NCBI GenBank assembly: GCA_964629165.1
Contig: CAZVQJ010000004.1
Span: 1 to 46,137, forward strand
DNA: 46,137 nucleotides
Source of the DNA: CAWVVV01 sp964629165
GTDB lineage: Bacteria; Verrucomicrobiota; Verrucomicrobiia; Opitutales; Oceanipulchritudinaceae
Direction: 5' to 3'
In this document: positions 14,859-23,603 of the stretch, piece by piece
Layout of the letters: every line of letters starts with the position of its first letter
Numbering within the stretch: position 1 is the first letter of the stretch
Position numbers and translations under genes: made by a program
Notes under the pieces: generated by a model
What the model was told of the DNA's origin: nothing
Seen by the model: only the letters and a program-made list of their open reading frames with translations
The model's database searches: none

Positions 14859-14989
14859 CGGCATCTCGAGAACCCGGCCTTGCGCCGATCTCGTTGACGG
14901 TTCCCGCAAACGGCGGGCGCATGCACTTTTTGTTCGGGGGCATGCAGCCTTCGGTTGCGTTTTCGGTGGCTTCCCCTTTCCTCGGCGGA

Positions 14990-16558
14990 ATGTCCTGGGA
15001 TCGATTCAAGGAATTTTATTGTGCGCCGGAGGGCATCGACATCGCCCTCGATATCAGCCGGATGGACTTTCCCGATGGCTTTCTCGAGAAGATGGAACCG
15101 CGCCTGCAGGAGGCTTACACGGCGATGCAGGCTTTGGAAAAAGGGGCCATCGCCAATCCCGATGAACAGCGAATGGTCGGGCACTACTGGCTCCGCGCCC
15201 CTCATCTGGCACCTTCTGAGGCGTTAACGACGGCCATCTCGGAGGCGTTGCAATCGATCGAAGAAATCTCCTCCCGCGTCCATCGCGGTGAACTCCGGGG
15301 AAGCGGTGGAATCTTCACCGATCTCCTGGTGATCGGGATCGGCGGCTCCGCTCTGGGTCCCCAATTCGTCGCATCTGCGCTCGGCAAGGCAGGCGAAGAT
15401 CGTCTCGCAGTGCACTTTTTTGACAATACCGATCCGGACGGGATCGACCAGACCTTGAGCCATCTCCGCGGTCGTCTCTCGACAACTCTTGCCGTCGTCA
15501 TCTCAAAGAGCGGCGGCACGCCGGAGACCCGCAATGGCATGCTGGAGGCCGCGCAGGCATTCTTGTCGGAGGGAGTCGAATTCGCGCGGCAGGCGGTTGC
15601 CATCACCGGAAAGGACTCGAAACTGGACCGCCAGGCAAAGGAGGAAGGCTGGCTCGCCCGCCTGCCGATGTGGGACTGGGTAGGCGGACGCACGAGCGAG
15701 ACGGCGGCGGTCGGATTGTTTCCCGCCGCCCTGCAAGGTTTGAACATCCGGGAAATGCTTGCCGGCGCGGCCGCGATGGACGGGACAACCCGCTCGACCG
15801 ATACCTCCCGCAACCCGGCCGCCCTCCTCGCTGCGATGTGGTACCACGCGACGAACGGCCGCGGAGAGAGGGACATGGTCGTCCTCCCCTACAAGGATCG
15901 GCTCATGCTCTTCTCGAAGTATCTCCAGCAGCTAATCATGGAAAGCCTCGGTAAGGAGCGCGACCTCGACGGCAACCTTGTGCATCAGGGAATTGCCGTC
16001 TACGGCAACAAGGGCTCGACCGATCAGCACGCGTATGTGCAGCAGCTGCGGGAGGGCGTGAACAACTTTTTTGTTACCTTCATCGAAGTGGCCAAAGATC
16101 GCGAAGGGGCCTCGATTGACGTGGAGGAAGGCATCACCTCGGGCGACTACCTCAACGCCTTCTATCTCGGCACGCGGGCGGCGCTCGCCGAGACCGGACG
16201 GGAATCCATTACGATCACGGTACCGGAGGTCACTCCCGCCGTCGTGGGTCAGCTCATCGCCCTCTATGAACGTGCGGTCGGGTTCTACGCATCTCTCGTC
16301 AATATCAACGCCTACCACCAACCGGGCGTCGAAGCGGGGAAAAAAGCCGCCTCCGCCTTTCTCCAGCTCAAGCAGGAGGTGCTCAGCGTGCTCCGCTCCC
16401 GGGACGCTGCCACCGTAGATGAAATCGCCGCCGAACTCGGAGAAGGCTCCGCCGAAACCGTCTTCAAACTGCTCGAGCACCTCGTGGCGAACCCGAGCAA
16501 AGGCGTCGTCAAAATTCCCGGCAAAGACCCTTTCGAGGCCCGCTACACCGCCCGGTGA
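14990..16558 (+). CDS. pgi: Glucose-6-phosphate isomerase
   Basis: A 522-residue phosphoglucose isomerase that interconverts glucose-6-P and fructose-6-P. Signatures in order: FFDNTDPDGIDQTL, ISKSGGTPETRNGM (SIS-type sugar-phosphate loop), WVGGRTSETAAVG and GNKGSTDQHAYVQQLREG, the PGI signature with the catalytic His region. The last ~55 residues form a small helical domain (DEIAAELGEGSAETVFKLLE). The ATG at 14990 (MSWDRFKEFY) has GGCGGA just upstream and matches the family start; a longer frame from 14894 does not. The gene links glycolysis with the glycogen and trehalose genes elsewhere in the window. Confidence 0.93.
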   Translation: MSWDRFKEFYCAPEGIDIALDISRMDFPDGFLEKMEPRLQEAYTAMQALEKGAIANPDEQRMVGHYWLRAPHLAPSEALTTAISEALQSIEEISSRVHRGELRGSGGIFTDLLVIGIGGSALGPQFVASALGKAGEDRLAVHFFDNTDPDGIDQTLSHLRGRLSTTLAVVISKSGGTPETRNGMLEAAQAFLSEGVEFARQAVAITGKDSKLDRQAKEEGWLARLPMWDWVGGRTSETAAVGLFPAALQGLNIREMLAGAAAMDGTTRSTDTSRNPAALLAAMWYHATNGRGERDMVVLPYKDRLMLFSKYLQQLIMESLGKERDLDGNLVHQGIAVYGNKGSTDQHAYVQQLREGVNNFFVTFIEVAKDREGASIDVEEGITSGDYLNAFYLGTRAALAETGRESITITVPEVTPAVVGQLIALYERAVGFYASLVNINAYHQPGVEAGKKAASAFLQLKQEVLSVLRSRDAATVDEIAAELGEGSAETVFKLLEHLVANPSKGVVKIPGKDPFEARYTAR

Positions 16559-16621
16559 CAAACCATCGGCGGGGGTGCACCGCAACGGAACCCAGCTCTT
16601 TGCCAAAGTGCTTCCTTGGAG

Positions 16622-16647
16622 CTTGTCAGCGCAGACAAGAGTTTCTT
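16622..16647 (+). terminator. Weak terminator-like hairpin after pgi
   Basis: CTTGTC (16622-16627) pairs with GACAAG (16634-16639), followed after two bases by TTTCTT. It is 64 bases past the pgi stop and 13 bases before the lipoprotein start. The stem is only 6 base pairs, so termination would be partial at best. Confidence 0.25.
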
Positions 16648-16659
16648 AAGTCGCGCCCT

Positions 16660-16833
16660 ATGAAGTGGAAGTTTCGTCTCCTCTGTTCCCTCGCGAGCCT
16701 GCTTGCGGTGAGTCTCTTCACGGCCTGCAACTCCAACCCATGGGCTGAGGATCAGAATGAGCAACAGGTGCCGTGGTCGCAACCGGCCTCGTGGGAAGGA
16801 CAAGTTCCCGGCATGCCTACGACACAGGGTTAG
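16660..16833 (+). CDS. Small putative lipoprotein
   Basis: This 57-residue protein has a basic start (MKWKFR), a hydrophobic core to residue 22 and a lipobox-like LFTAC with Cys23, so signal peptidase II would leave a mature peptide of 35 residues with a lipid-bearing Cys. The mature part is rich in Trp, Gln, Pro and Asn (NPWAEDQNEQQVPWSQP) and probably unstructured. I do not recognise a family. The stop is 6 bases before the likely GTG start of rsmI, so the two are probably co-transcribed. Confidence 0.6.
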   Translation: MKWKFRLLCSLASLLAVSLFTACNSNPWAEDQNEQQVPWSQPASWEGQVPGMPTTQG

Positions 16834-16838
16834 CTCCC

Positions 16839-17540
16839 GTGTCCGACCAAGCTCCCGTGCCCGGCCTCTATGTCGTCGGCACACCGATTGGCAATCTCGG
16901 CGACCTCAGTCCGCGCGCGCACAGAACGTTGGAACAAGCCGACCTCATCGCGTGTGAAGACACCCGGGTGTCCCGACGGCTCTTTCGGGAATCTGCCTCA
17001 ATGCCCCGCCTGCGCCCTCTCCACGAGCATAATGAGGCGACGGTTGTCGAGGAACTGCTTGGCGAACTGCGCAACGGGCGGCGGATCGCGCTCATCTCCG
17101 ACGCGGGCATGCCCGGCATCAGCGATCCCGGGTTTCGGCTCGTTCGCCGCTGTCGGGCGGAGAAACTGCCTGTATTCGCGGTTCCTGGCCCCACCGCCGT
17201 GACAACCGCCCTCGCGATTTCCGGCCTGCCGACGGACCGCTTTCATTTCTTCGGTTTTCTTCCCCCCAAGAGCGCTGCGAGGCGGCGGCATCTCGAGCAG
17301 CATCAGGCCGACGACGACACCCTCGTCTTTTATGAATCGACTCACCGGATCTTCAAATTCCTCGACGAGATCGTGGAGGTCCTCGGGCCGGAGCGCTGCA
17401 TCTGCGTGGCCCGCGAGTTGACGAAACTCCACGAGACCGTCCTGACCGGGCCAGCCGCTGATGTCCGCGAACGCTTGCGCAATGGCAGTTCCAAGGGAGA
17501 GTTTGTCATCCTCATTGCGAAACCATCCTTTGCCTTATGA
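16839..17540 (+). CDS. rsmI: 16S rRNA (cytidine-1402-2'-O)-methyltransferase RsmI
   Basis: A 233-residue SAM-dependent tetrapyrrole-methylase-fold enzyme that methylates the ribose of C1402 in the ribosomal decoding centre. LYVVGTPIGNLGDLSPRA near the N-terminus, ACEDTRVSRRL and SDAGMPGISDPG are the RsmI signatures. The GTG at 16839 is the best start because it directly follows the lipoprotein stop and places the GTPIGN motif at the usual distance; a GTG at 16773 is possible but would overlap the lipoprotein gene. Its stop overlaps the ppx start (ATGA). Confidence 0.92.
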   Translation: MSDQAPVPGLYVVGTPIGNLGDLSPRAHRTLEQADLIACEDTRVSRRLFRESASMPRLRPLHEHNEATVVEELLGELRNGRRIALISDAGMPGISDPGFRLVRRCRAEKLPVFAVPGPTAVTTALAISGLPTDRFHFFGFLPPKSAARRRHLEQHQADDDTLVFYESTHRIFKFLDEIVEVLGPERCICVARELTKLHETVLTGPAADVRERLRNGSSKGEFVILIAKPSFAL

Positions 17541-18490
17541 AGCGTATTGCCGTCATCGACGTCGGAAGTAATTCCATCAAGTGCCTGGTCGCCCGCCGCC
17601 ATCCCACCGGTGGCCTGGTCACCCTTTACGAAAATACGCTCGCGGTCCGGATCAGCGCCGGCATCGGCGCTGCCCAGCCCACCCTCGAACACAGCGCCCT
17701 CGACGCCGGATCCGAGGCCGTCGCTCAACTTGTCAGCGAATGCGAACGTAAGGGACCGATCGAAGATACCCGGATTGTTGCGACGAGTGCGGTTCGCGAT
17801 GCCAGCAACGGCAACGACTTCCTGCGCCTCGTCTACGACCGCACGGGCATCGAGGCGACGATTCTGAGCGGGGAGGATGAAGCGCGGCTGATCGGACGCG
17901 GCGTGATCGAGGATCCGGCTCTCCAGGAAGTGGGATCCCCCTACAGTGTTGCCGACCTCGGGGGGGGCAGTCTCGAGATCATCCGGGTCTCAGGGGGAGC
18001 CATTGAACAATCTCTGAGCCTTCCCTTGGGGACGGTGCGTCTGACCGAAAGGTTCATCCGCGACCCCCGCGCACCGCTCGACGTCGAAACACGCAAGGCG
18101 ATGACCGCGCATATCGAGGAAGTTATCCGAGCCTCCGGATGCCATCTCTCGCCGATCATCGTGGGAACAGGCGGGGTGGTGACCGTCTGGCGTTCGATGG
18201 TTGCACAGCAACGCGGGCTCGCGCTTCCGGAGATCTCTCCCGATCTGCCCCGCGATTCCCTCCGGGAATGGATCGACCGGTTCGCGCAGATGGGATGGGA
18301 GGAACGTCGGGCGATCCCGGGGCTCCCCATTTCGAGGACCGACATCATTCCCGCCGGATTTGTCATCATCGATGCCGTCCTCGGTCTCGCCGGCTCCGAT
18401 CAGGCGACCCATTCCCGCTTCAACCTGCGCTACGGAGTGGCCGCGGAGGCGCTCGATGCCCTCGATCGCGCATCGATTCCGAACGCCTGA
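17537..18490 (+). CDS. Ppx/GppA-family phosphatase
   Basis: A 317-residue member of the exopolyphosphatase/guanosine pentaphosphatase family with the actin-like ASKHA fold. DVGSNSIKCLVA (8-19) is phosphate loop 1, SGEDEARLIGRGV and VADLGGGSLEI are the family's other core motifs. It lacks the extra C-terminal domain of long Ppx enzymes, so it is the short form seen in many bacteria. It would split polyphosphate ends or pppGpp; the sequence does not settle which. The ATGA overlap with rsmI indicates coupled translation. Confidence 0.88.
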   Translation: MKRIAVIDVGSNSIKCLVARRHPTGGLVTLYENTLAVRISAGIGAAQPTLEHSALDAGSEAVAQLVSECERKGPIEDTRIVATSAVRDASNGNDFLRLVYDRTGIEATILSGEDEARLIGRGVIEDPALQEVGSPYSVADLGGGSLEIIRVSGGAIEQSLSLPLGTVRLTERFIRDPRAPLDVETRKAMTAHIEEVIRASGCHLSPIIVGTGGVVTVWRSMVAQQRGLALPEISPDLPRDSLREWIDRFAQMGWEERRAIPGLPISRTDIIPAGFVIIDAVLGLAGSDQATHSRFNLRYGVAAEALDALDRASIPNA

Positions 18491-18562
18491 GTGCTTTCAA
18501 CTTCTGCCCTCAGAACGGAATCGACTCTTTACGGGCCCGGCCGCGGGCCCAACAGTCGTTGC

Positions 18563-19051
18563 ATGAATATCGCCCAAGACCGTGTTGTCACCATGCACTA
18601 CGAGCTTACCGGTCCCGATGGCTCGATTCTCGATTCGTCGAAGGAACGGGATCCTCTCACCTACCTCCACGGCCATGGCAATCTGATTGTCGGGCTGGAA
18701 ACGCGCATCGCCGGGATGGAACCACCGGCATCTGCCGAGGTCCTTGTTCCCGCCAAGGAAGCGTATGGGGAGCACGATCCCAGCAAAACGGTCCCGGCCA
18801 AACGCAGCCAGTTTCCCGCCGAAGCAACGATCGAGCCCGGTGCGCAGTTTCAGGCCGACGGCCCGAATGGTCCGATGGTCGTGCGCGTCAGCAAGGTCGA
18901 CGGCGATGAAGTGACGCTCGACGCCAATCATCCGCTGGCCGGGGTTGACCTGAAGTTTTCGATCGAGGTGCTTGAAGTCCGCGATGCCACGAAGGACGAA
19001 CTGGAACATGGTCACGCTCACGGCCGCGACGGCCAGGCGCATCACCATTAA
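18563..19051 (+). CDS. FKBP-type peptidyl-prolyl isomerase, SlyD-like
   Basis: A 162-residue SlyD-type chaperone and prolyl isomerase: MHYELTGPDGSILDSS at the N-terminus, an inserted IF (flap) domain in the middle (VPAKEAYGEHD onwards) and the diagnostic ANHPLAG near residue 135. The tail HGHAHGRDGQAHHH is His-rich and should bind metal, as in SlyD. The start at 18563 (MNIAQDRVVTMHYE) is the best fit; a longer frame from 18491 adds an unrelated leader. The stop overlaps the stop of the convergent copper-type ATPase gene by 4 bases. Confidence 0.9.
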   Translation: MNIAQDRVVTMHYELTGPDGSILDSSKERDPLTYLHGHGNLIVGLETRIAGMEPPASAEVLVPAKEAYGEHDPSKTVPAKRSQFPAEATIEPGAQFQADGPNGPMVVRVSKVDGDEVTLDANHPLAGVDLKFSIEVLEVRDATKDELEHGHAHGRDGQAHHH

Positions 19052-21468
19052 TTCGGAAAGCGAAAGCGGCGCAGCCGATTTGCGTTGGCGATAACGGATA
19101 CGGAACTGAGGGCCATCGCTGCGCCCGCGATCATCGGACTCAGCAGGATTCCAAAAAATGGATACAGCAGCCCGGCCGCAATCGGAACCCCGGTCGCGTT
19201 GTAGATGAAGGCGAAGAAGAGGTTCTGCCGGATGTTGCGCATGACGCGACGACTCAAGCTCAGCCCGCCGACAATGCCGCGCAGGTCTCCCTTTACCAGC
19301 GTGATGCCGGCACTCTGAATCGCCACGTCGGTGCCCGTCCCCATCGCGATGCCGACGTCAGCCGCTGCCAGCGCGGGCGCATCATTGATGCCGTCCCCTG
19401 CCATCGCGACCTTGTGACCGCGCGCCTTCAGTTCGTTTACGATCCGTTGCTTGTCCTCCGGCGAGACCTCAGCGTGTACTTCACCGATACCCAGCTCGCG
19501 CGCCACCGCCTGGGCGGTCCGCGGATTGTCCCCCGTGCACATGACAACGGTGATCCCCATGCGGTGCAGGGAATCAATCGCCTCGCGCGAGGTCGATTTG
19601 ATCGGATCCGCGATCGCCAGTAGCCCGAGAAGAGTTTCACCGCGGGCAACCCAAATCACGGTGTTCGCGGCCTCCTGCAGACGCTCTGCCTCGGCGCCCA
19701 GCTCCGGATCGATCACGGCGCCCTGCTCTTCGACAAAGGAACGCTTACCGACCCGCACAAGAGCCCCGTCCACCCCGGCTTCGACTCCGCCCCCCGTGGT
19801 GCTTGTGAAATCGCTCGCGGCACCTGGCGGGAGATCTTCCTCCCGCGCACGGTCCACGACCGCCCGGGCAAGCGGATGCTCGGACTGGATCTCGACGGCA
19901 GCGGCCAGACGCAGCAGCTCTTTCGCAGATTGCCCGGGCACCGGACGCACCGCAACCACCCTCGGTTTTCCTTCCGTCAGCGTTCCCGTCTTGTCAGTGA
20001 TCACGTGAGTAATCCTCTCCGCACGCTCGATCGCTTCCGCGTTTTTCACGAGGATTCCGTTCTGCGCACCCTTGCCCACGCCGACCATGATCGACATCGG
20101 TGTGGCCAGTCCGAGGGCGCAGGGACAGGCAATGATGAGAACCGCGACGGCGTTGACGATCGCATACGCCATCGCCGGGTCCGGTCCCCAGATTGCCCAG
20201 ACGACAATCGAGATGATCGCGACGAGCACCACGGCCGGCACAAAATACCCCGATACCTTGTCAGCAAGCCTCTGGATGGGCGCTCGGCTCCGCTGCGCTT
20301 CCGCCACCATCTGCACGATCCGTGCGAGCATCGTCTCTTCGCCAACCGCCTGTGCTTCCATCACAAAGCTCCCCGTCTGGTTCATCGTCGCGCCGATCAC
20401 GGTGTCGCCAGGCGTCTTTTCGACCGGCACCGGTTCACCCGTTATCATCGCCTCATCGATCGTACTCCGGCCCTCGATGATCTTGCCGTCGAGCGGGATC
20501 TTCTCTCCGGGACGCACGCGCAACCGGTCGCCCTTGCGGAGGACGTCGATGGGCACCTCTTCCTCGTTGCCCGCGGCGTCGAGGCGGCGGGCGGTTTTCG
20601 CCGCCAGGTCCAGCAGGCTTCTGATGGCCTCGCCGGTCTGGCGACGCGCCCGCGCCTCCAACCATTGCCCCAGAAGAATCAACGACGTAATCACGGCACC
20701 GGCTTCAAAATACAGCTCGACCACTCCATCCTTTCGGAACGCATCGGGGAAGACGGAGGGGAAGAGGACCGCCACCACGCTGTAGGCGTAGGCGGCGCCA
20801 ACGCCGAGAGCGATCAGGGTGAACATGTTCAGGCTCCGGTTGACGATCGAGCGCCAGCCCCGGGCAAAAAACATTCCGCCCGCCCAAAGGATGACCGGGG
20901 TCGCGATGATGAATTCCAACCAGCCCTGCACCCGCGGAGACAGGAACCGCTCAAACGAGAGGCCCGGGATCATGCTGTCAAACGCAAGGAGAAGGATCGG
21001 GATCGTCAGCAGGCTCGCTATCAGCGTCTTGCGTCCGAGGCTCCGGATCTCCTGTGCCTCCTCGTCGCCCTCCCCCTCGCCGCCCATCCGCTCAAGGTCC
21101 ATGCCGCACTTCGGGCAAGTGCCCGGATGATCCTGCTCCACCTCCGGATGCATCGGGCAGATCCAGATCGGTTCTTGTTGCCCGCGGTAGGAGGGGTTGC
21201 GCTCCAACCGCATGCCACACTTGGGGCAATCGCCCGGTTGGGGCGACTCGACCCCTTCGCACATCGGACAAAAATACTTGGCGGCGCGCGAAGGCTCGAC
21301 TGCCTCACCACCCGTTCCATGCCCATCATGGCCCTTTTCATAGTGTCCCTGGTGTGCATCGTGTGCGTGTCCCTCCCGGCAACAGGCATGGTCGCCGCGG
21401 GAATCAGCGAGGGGCTTGCGGATAACCTCCTCCTGGTCCCGATCGCAGCTGTGCTTTTGATCCTTCAT
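19048..21468 (-). CDS. Copper-type heavy-metal P1B ATPase
   Basis: An 806-residue P-type ATPase that should pump copper (Cu+) out of the cytoplasm. Residues 24-50 are His-rich. Two heavy-metal-binding domains follow: CPMC...CPKCGM (67-86) and CPMHPEV...CPKCGMDL (104-125). The CPC channel motif lies in IIACPCALGLATP, the phosphorylated Asp in DKTGTLTEG, and GDGINDAPAL completes the ATP hinge. The usual N-terminal HMA (GMxCxxC) domain is replaced by these zinc-finger-like domains. It follows the AraC-type regulator gene after 88 bases on the same strand. Specificity for copper over silver is inferred from family resemblance. Confidence 0.92.
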   Translation of the reverse strand: MKDQKHSCDRDQEEVIRKPLADSRGDHACCREGHAHDAHQGHYEKGHDGHGTGGEAVEPSRAAKYFCPMCEGVESPQPGDCPKCGMRLERNPSYRGQQEPIWICPMHPEVEQDHPGTCPKCGMDLERMGGEGEGDEEAQEIRSLGRKTLIASLLTIPILLLAFDSMIPGLSFERFLSPRVQGWLEFIIATPVILWAGGMFFARGWRSIVNRSLNMFTLIALGVGAAYAYSVVAVLFPSVFPDAFRKDGVVELYFEAGAVITSLILLGQWLEARARRQTGEAIRSLLDLAAKTARRLDAAGNEEEVPIDVLRKGDRLRVRPGEKIPLDGKIIEGRSTIDEAMITGEPVPVEKTPGDTVIGATMNQTGSFVMEAQAVGEETMLARIVQMVAEAQRSRAPIQRLADKVSGYFVPAVVLVAIISIVVWAIWGPDPAMAYAIVNAVAVLIIACPCALGLATPMSIMVGVGKGAQNGILVKNAEAIERAERITHVITDKTGTLTEGKPRVVAVRPVPGQSAKELLRLAAAVEIQSEHPLARAVVDRAREEDLPPGAASDFTSTTGGGVEAGVDGALVRVGKRSFVEEQGAVIDPELGAEAERLQEAANTVIWVARGETLLGLLAIADPIKSTSREAIDSLHRMGITVVMCTGDNPRTAQAVARELGIGEVHAEVSPEDKQRIVNELKARGHKVAMAGDGINDAPALAAADVGIAMGTGTDVAIQSAGITLVKGDLRGIVGGLSLSRRVMRNIRQNLFFAFIYNATGVPIAAGLLYPFFGILLSPMIAGAAMALSSVSVIANANRLRRFRFPN

Positions 21469-21556
21469 AGGAACATCGTAGCAGATCGAAGCGCGATTTC
21501 ACCTACAGGATGATGGCGGTGTTTTATAGAATTCCTCCGACTGCGGACCTCATCGG

Positions 21557-22138
21557 TCACAATTTTTCCAATCCCACTCGTCCCGATGCGCCCAGTTTCC
21601 TGAAGGCGCGCGGCGTCATCCCCGTCACCTGTTTGAACTGCGCGCTGAGATGCGCGGGACTGCTGTAATCCATCAACTCGGCGATCTCCGAAATGCTGTT
21701 CTCATCATAGACGAGCAACTCCTTCACCTTCTCGATTCGCTGCCGGGTGGCATAGCGTTCAATCGTCATTGATTCCACTGTGCTGAAGAGCTTGCTCAAG
21801 CGCGCGTAGTCACAACCGGTGTGCTTTGCGAGGTAGGCCGATAACTTGAGGTGCGGCTCTCCCCGCCCATGGTGGACCCGTTCGACAATGAGCGCCTTCA
21901 CCTGATTCAGGAGACGCGCAGATTCCGTTTCGATGAGCGCGAATCCATGGTTTTTGAGCTTCCGGCTCAGCGCGGCCAGCTGTTCGACGGAGGGCGATCT
22001 GCGCAGCAAAACCTCTCCCAAGCTGACACTCACAGGAGGAAGGTCCGCCTCCCGCAGAAGCTCGCGAACAGTCTCCACGCATCGTGCGCAGACCATATGC
22101 TTGATTGAAAGCTGAACGTAGGGTGGCTCCGTTTTCAT
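21557..22138 (-). CDS. AraC-family regulator with N-terminal CxxC domain
   Basis: A 193-residue transcription factor. Residues ~95-185 form the AraC double helix-turn-helix (MTIERYATRQRIEKVKELL, ISEIAELMDYSSPAHLSAQF, GMTPRAFRKL). The first ~75 residues resemble a small ferredoxin-like HMA-type domain: YVQLSIKHMVCARCVETVREL, with Cys17 and Cys20 in the position of a metal-binding CxxC, then beta-strand-like VSVSLGEVLL. Similar proteins are common in Bacteroidota. The next gene on the strand is the copper-type ATPase, so metal-responsive control of it is a fair inference; a 7-base-arm dyad lies 62 bases upstream of the start. Confidence 0.83.
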   Translation of the reverse strand: MKTEPPYVQLSIKHMVCARCVETVRELLREADLPPVSVSLGEVLLRRSPSVEQLAALSRKLKNHGFALIETESARLLNQVKALIVERVHHGRGEPHLKLSAYLAKHTGCDYARLSKLFSTVESMTIERYATRQRIEKVKELLVYDENSISEIAELMDYSSPAHLSAQFKQVTGMTPRAFRKLGASGRVGLEKL

Positions 22139-22200
22139 GGCGGCCTCTCCACTGAATCAGGGCTCTTCCAGAGGGACAAGGCTTTGCGCGCAGGGGGCGG

Positions 22201-22221
22201 CGGGAGAAGAAGCCTCTCCCG
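22201..22221. promoter_or_regulatory. Inverted repeat upstream of the AraC-type gene
   Basis: CGGGAGA (22201-22207) and TCTCCCG (22215-22221) are perfect 7-base arms separated by 7 bases, 62 bases before the regulator start at 22138. It is a candidate operator or a leader hairpin. The rest of the 22139-22362 gap holds no supported gene; its short open frames lack any recognisable sequence. Confidence 0.35.
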
Positions 22222-22362
22222 GAACTGCTCGCTCGCCTCCACGGCAGCCTTGCACCGCAGGACAGGGCGGCAAGATGACCCAAAACTGCTCGCAACTCCA
22301 CCGAAGCGAAGGGCCGGAGGCAGCCGTGGCAGAGCGCTTCGGGAGAAGTGGACGTCCGCACG

Positions 22363-23454
22363 TCACCAGGCCGTCCCGCCTCCCTCGAAAAGCGAGATAA
22401 TCGGCAGAAAAAGAGCGATCACGATTCCTCCGACAAAGATCGCGAGGACGACGATCATCGCCGGTTCCAGGAGCGCCGTCAGACTCGATACGATCCCCTC
22501 GACCTCCTCCTCGAACGTGTCGGCAATGCGGTCACACATCTCGCCCAATTGTCCGGTCTCCTCTCCCACCCCGATCAGGCTCGGAACGAGAGCCGGAAAA
22601 ACGGACGATTGTTCCATCGGACGAGCCAGCGTGTCCCCGTCCCGAACGCGGTCATGAAGGCGAACGAGGCTCTCCCGCACGACCGACTGCGGAATGACCC
22701 CACGCGTGATCGTGAGCGCCTCGAGAAGGGGAACGCCGCTCTCCGCGAGCGTGCCGAACGTGCGCGCGAACCGCACCATCAAGACTTTTCGGATGAGCCC
22801 CCCGGCCAGCGGCAGCCGCATCATCGCACCGTCCACCCAGCGCCGTCCGGTGGCCGTTCGCCATACCGTGCGCGCCGCGATGCCACCCAAACAGGCGGCA
22901 CCGGCCAATTCCAGCCAATGCCGACCGGTCCAGCCACTGAAGCCTGTAAGCATCCGGGTGGGCAGGGGCAGCGGTTTCCCCCGCAGCGAAGTCGCGTAGA
23001 TGTCCTCGAACTGCGGAATGACGATCCACATGAGCAAGGATACGATCAGCCCTGCGACGAGAACAACGACCGCCGGATAGATCATCGCCGTCCGCACCCG
23101 GCCCCGCAGGCGCGCCGATTTCTCACGCATTCCCGCCACCCGCTTCAGGACAAGCGCAAGGTCTCCCCCAGCCTCTCCCGCACGAACCATGTTGAGCATC
23201 ACGTCGTCGAAAATCTGCGAATGCCTCGCCAGCGCACCCGAAAAGGACACGCCTCGGCGTACCTCATGAGAGAGTTCCCGCAGGAGCTCCCGGTAGGGTC
23301 CCGGGCCGGTCTGCCGCTCGAGAACCTGCAAGCTGCGCATCAGGGGAAGGCCCGCCCCGAGAAGGATGGATAGCTGCCTCGCAAACGTCGTCACGGTTCG
23401 ACTCCTCGCCCGCAGACGAAGGGCGGCTGGCCGGGGTCGACTCCAGATTTGCAT
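22363..23454 (-). CDS. Type II secretion/type IV pilus inner-membrane protein (GspF/PilC family)
   Basis: A 363-residue platform protein of secretion and pilus machines. It shows the two repeated GspF domains: FARQLSILLGAGLPLMRSLQ at the N-terminus and VRFARTFGTLAESGVPLLEAL in the second half, each with the FARxL...GxPL pattern. GEETGQLGEM is the conserved site near the end. Membrane helices lie at about 120-145 (AMIYPAVVVLVAGLIVSLLM), near 175-195 and at 330-355. The usual partners (secretin, GspE ATPase, pseudopilins) are not adjacent. It diverges from radC across a 149-base gap. Confidence 0.88.
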   Translation of the reverse strand: MQIWSRPRPAALRLRARSRTVTTFARQLSILLGAGLPLMRSLQVLERQTGPGPYRELLRELSHEVRRGVSFSGALARHSQIFDDVMLNMVRAGEAGGDLALVLKRVAGMREKSARLRGRVRTAMIYPAVVVLVAGLIVSLLMWIVIPQFEDIYATSLRGKPLPLPTRMLTGFSGWTGRHWLELAGAACLGGIAARTVWRTATGRRWVDGAMMRLPLAGGLIRKVLMVRFARTFGTLAESGVPLLEALTITRGVIPQSVVRESLVRLHDRVRDGDTLARPMEQSSVFPALVPSLIGVGEETGQLGEMCDRIADTFEEEVEGIVSSLTALLEPAMIVVLAIFVGGIVIALFLPIISLFEGGGTAW

Positions 23455-23603
23455 GCCTGCGCTCTACACCGTTACTCTTCGCACGCAACTAAATTCGTTC
23501 GACGGGCGCCGCAGGCCAATCCTGCCGAGATTTACAGTTGATCTTATGCATAGGAACGTTTGCCTTCACTTCCATCGACGTGTGCCTTTTCCTCTGATTT
23601 GCC

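Noticed and set aside
14894..14989. Extended N-terminus of glucose-6-phosphate isomerase
   Set aside because: The added 32 residues have no family support. The ATG at 14990 fits the known start and has a purine-rich site.
19876..21513. 545-residue open frame on the plus strand across the copper ATPase
   Set aside because: It is antisense to a fully supported ATPase and shows no domain, only the Arg/Pro/His-rich composition of a shadow frame in high-GC DNA.
22139..22362. Short frames in the gap above the AraC-type gene
   Set aside because: The frames are short, rich in Arg, Ser and Pro, and have no family or ribosome site. I regard the stretch as non-coding apart from the dyad at 22201-22221.
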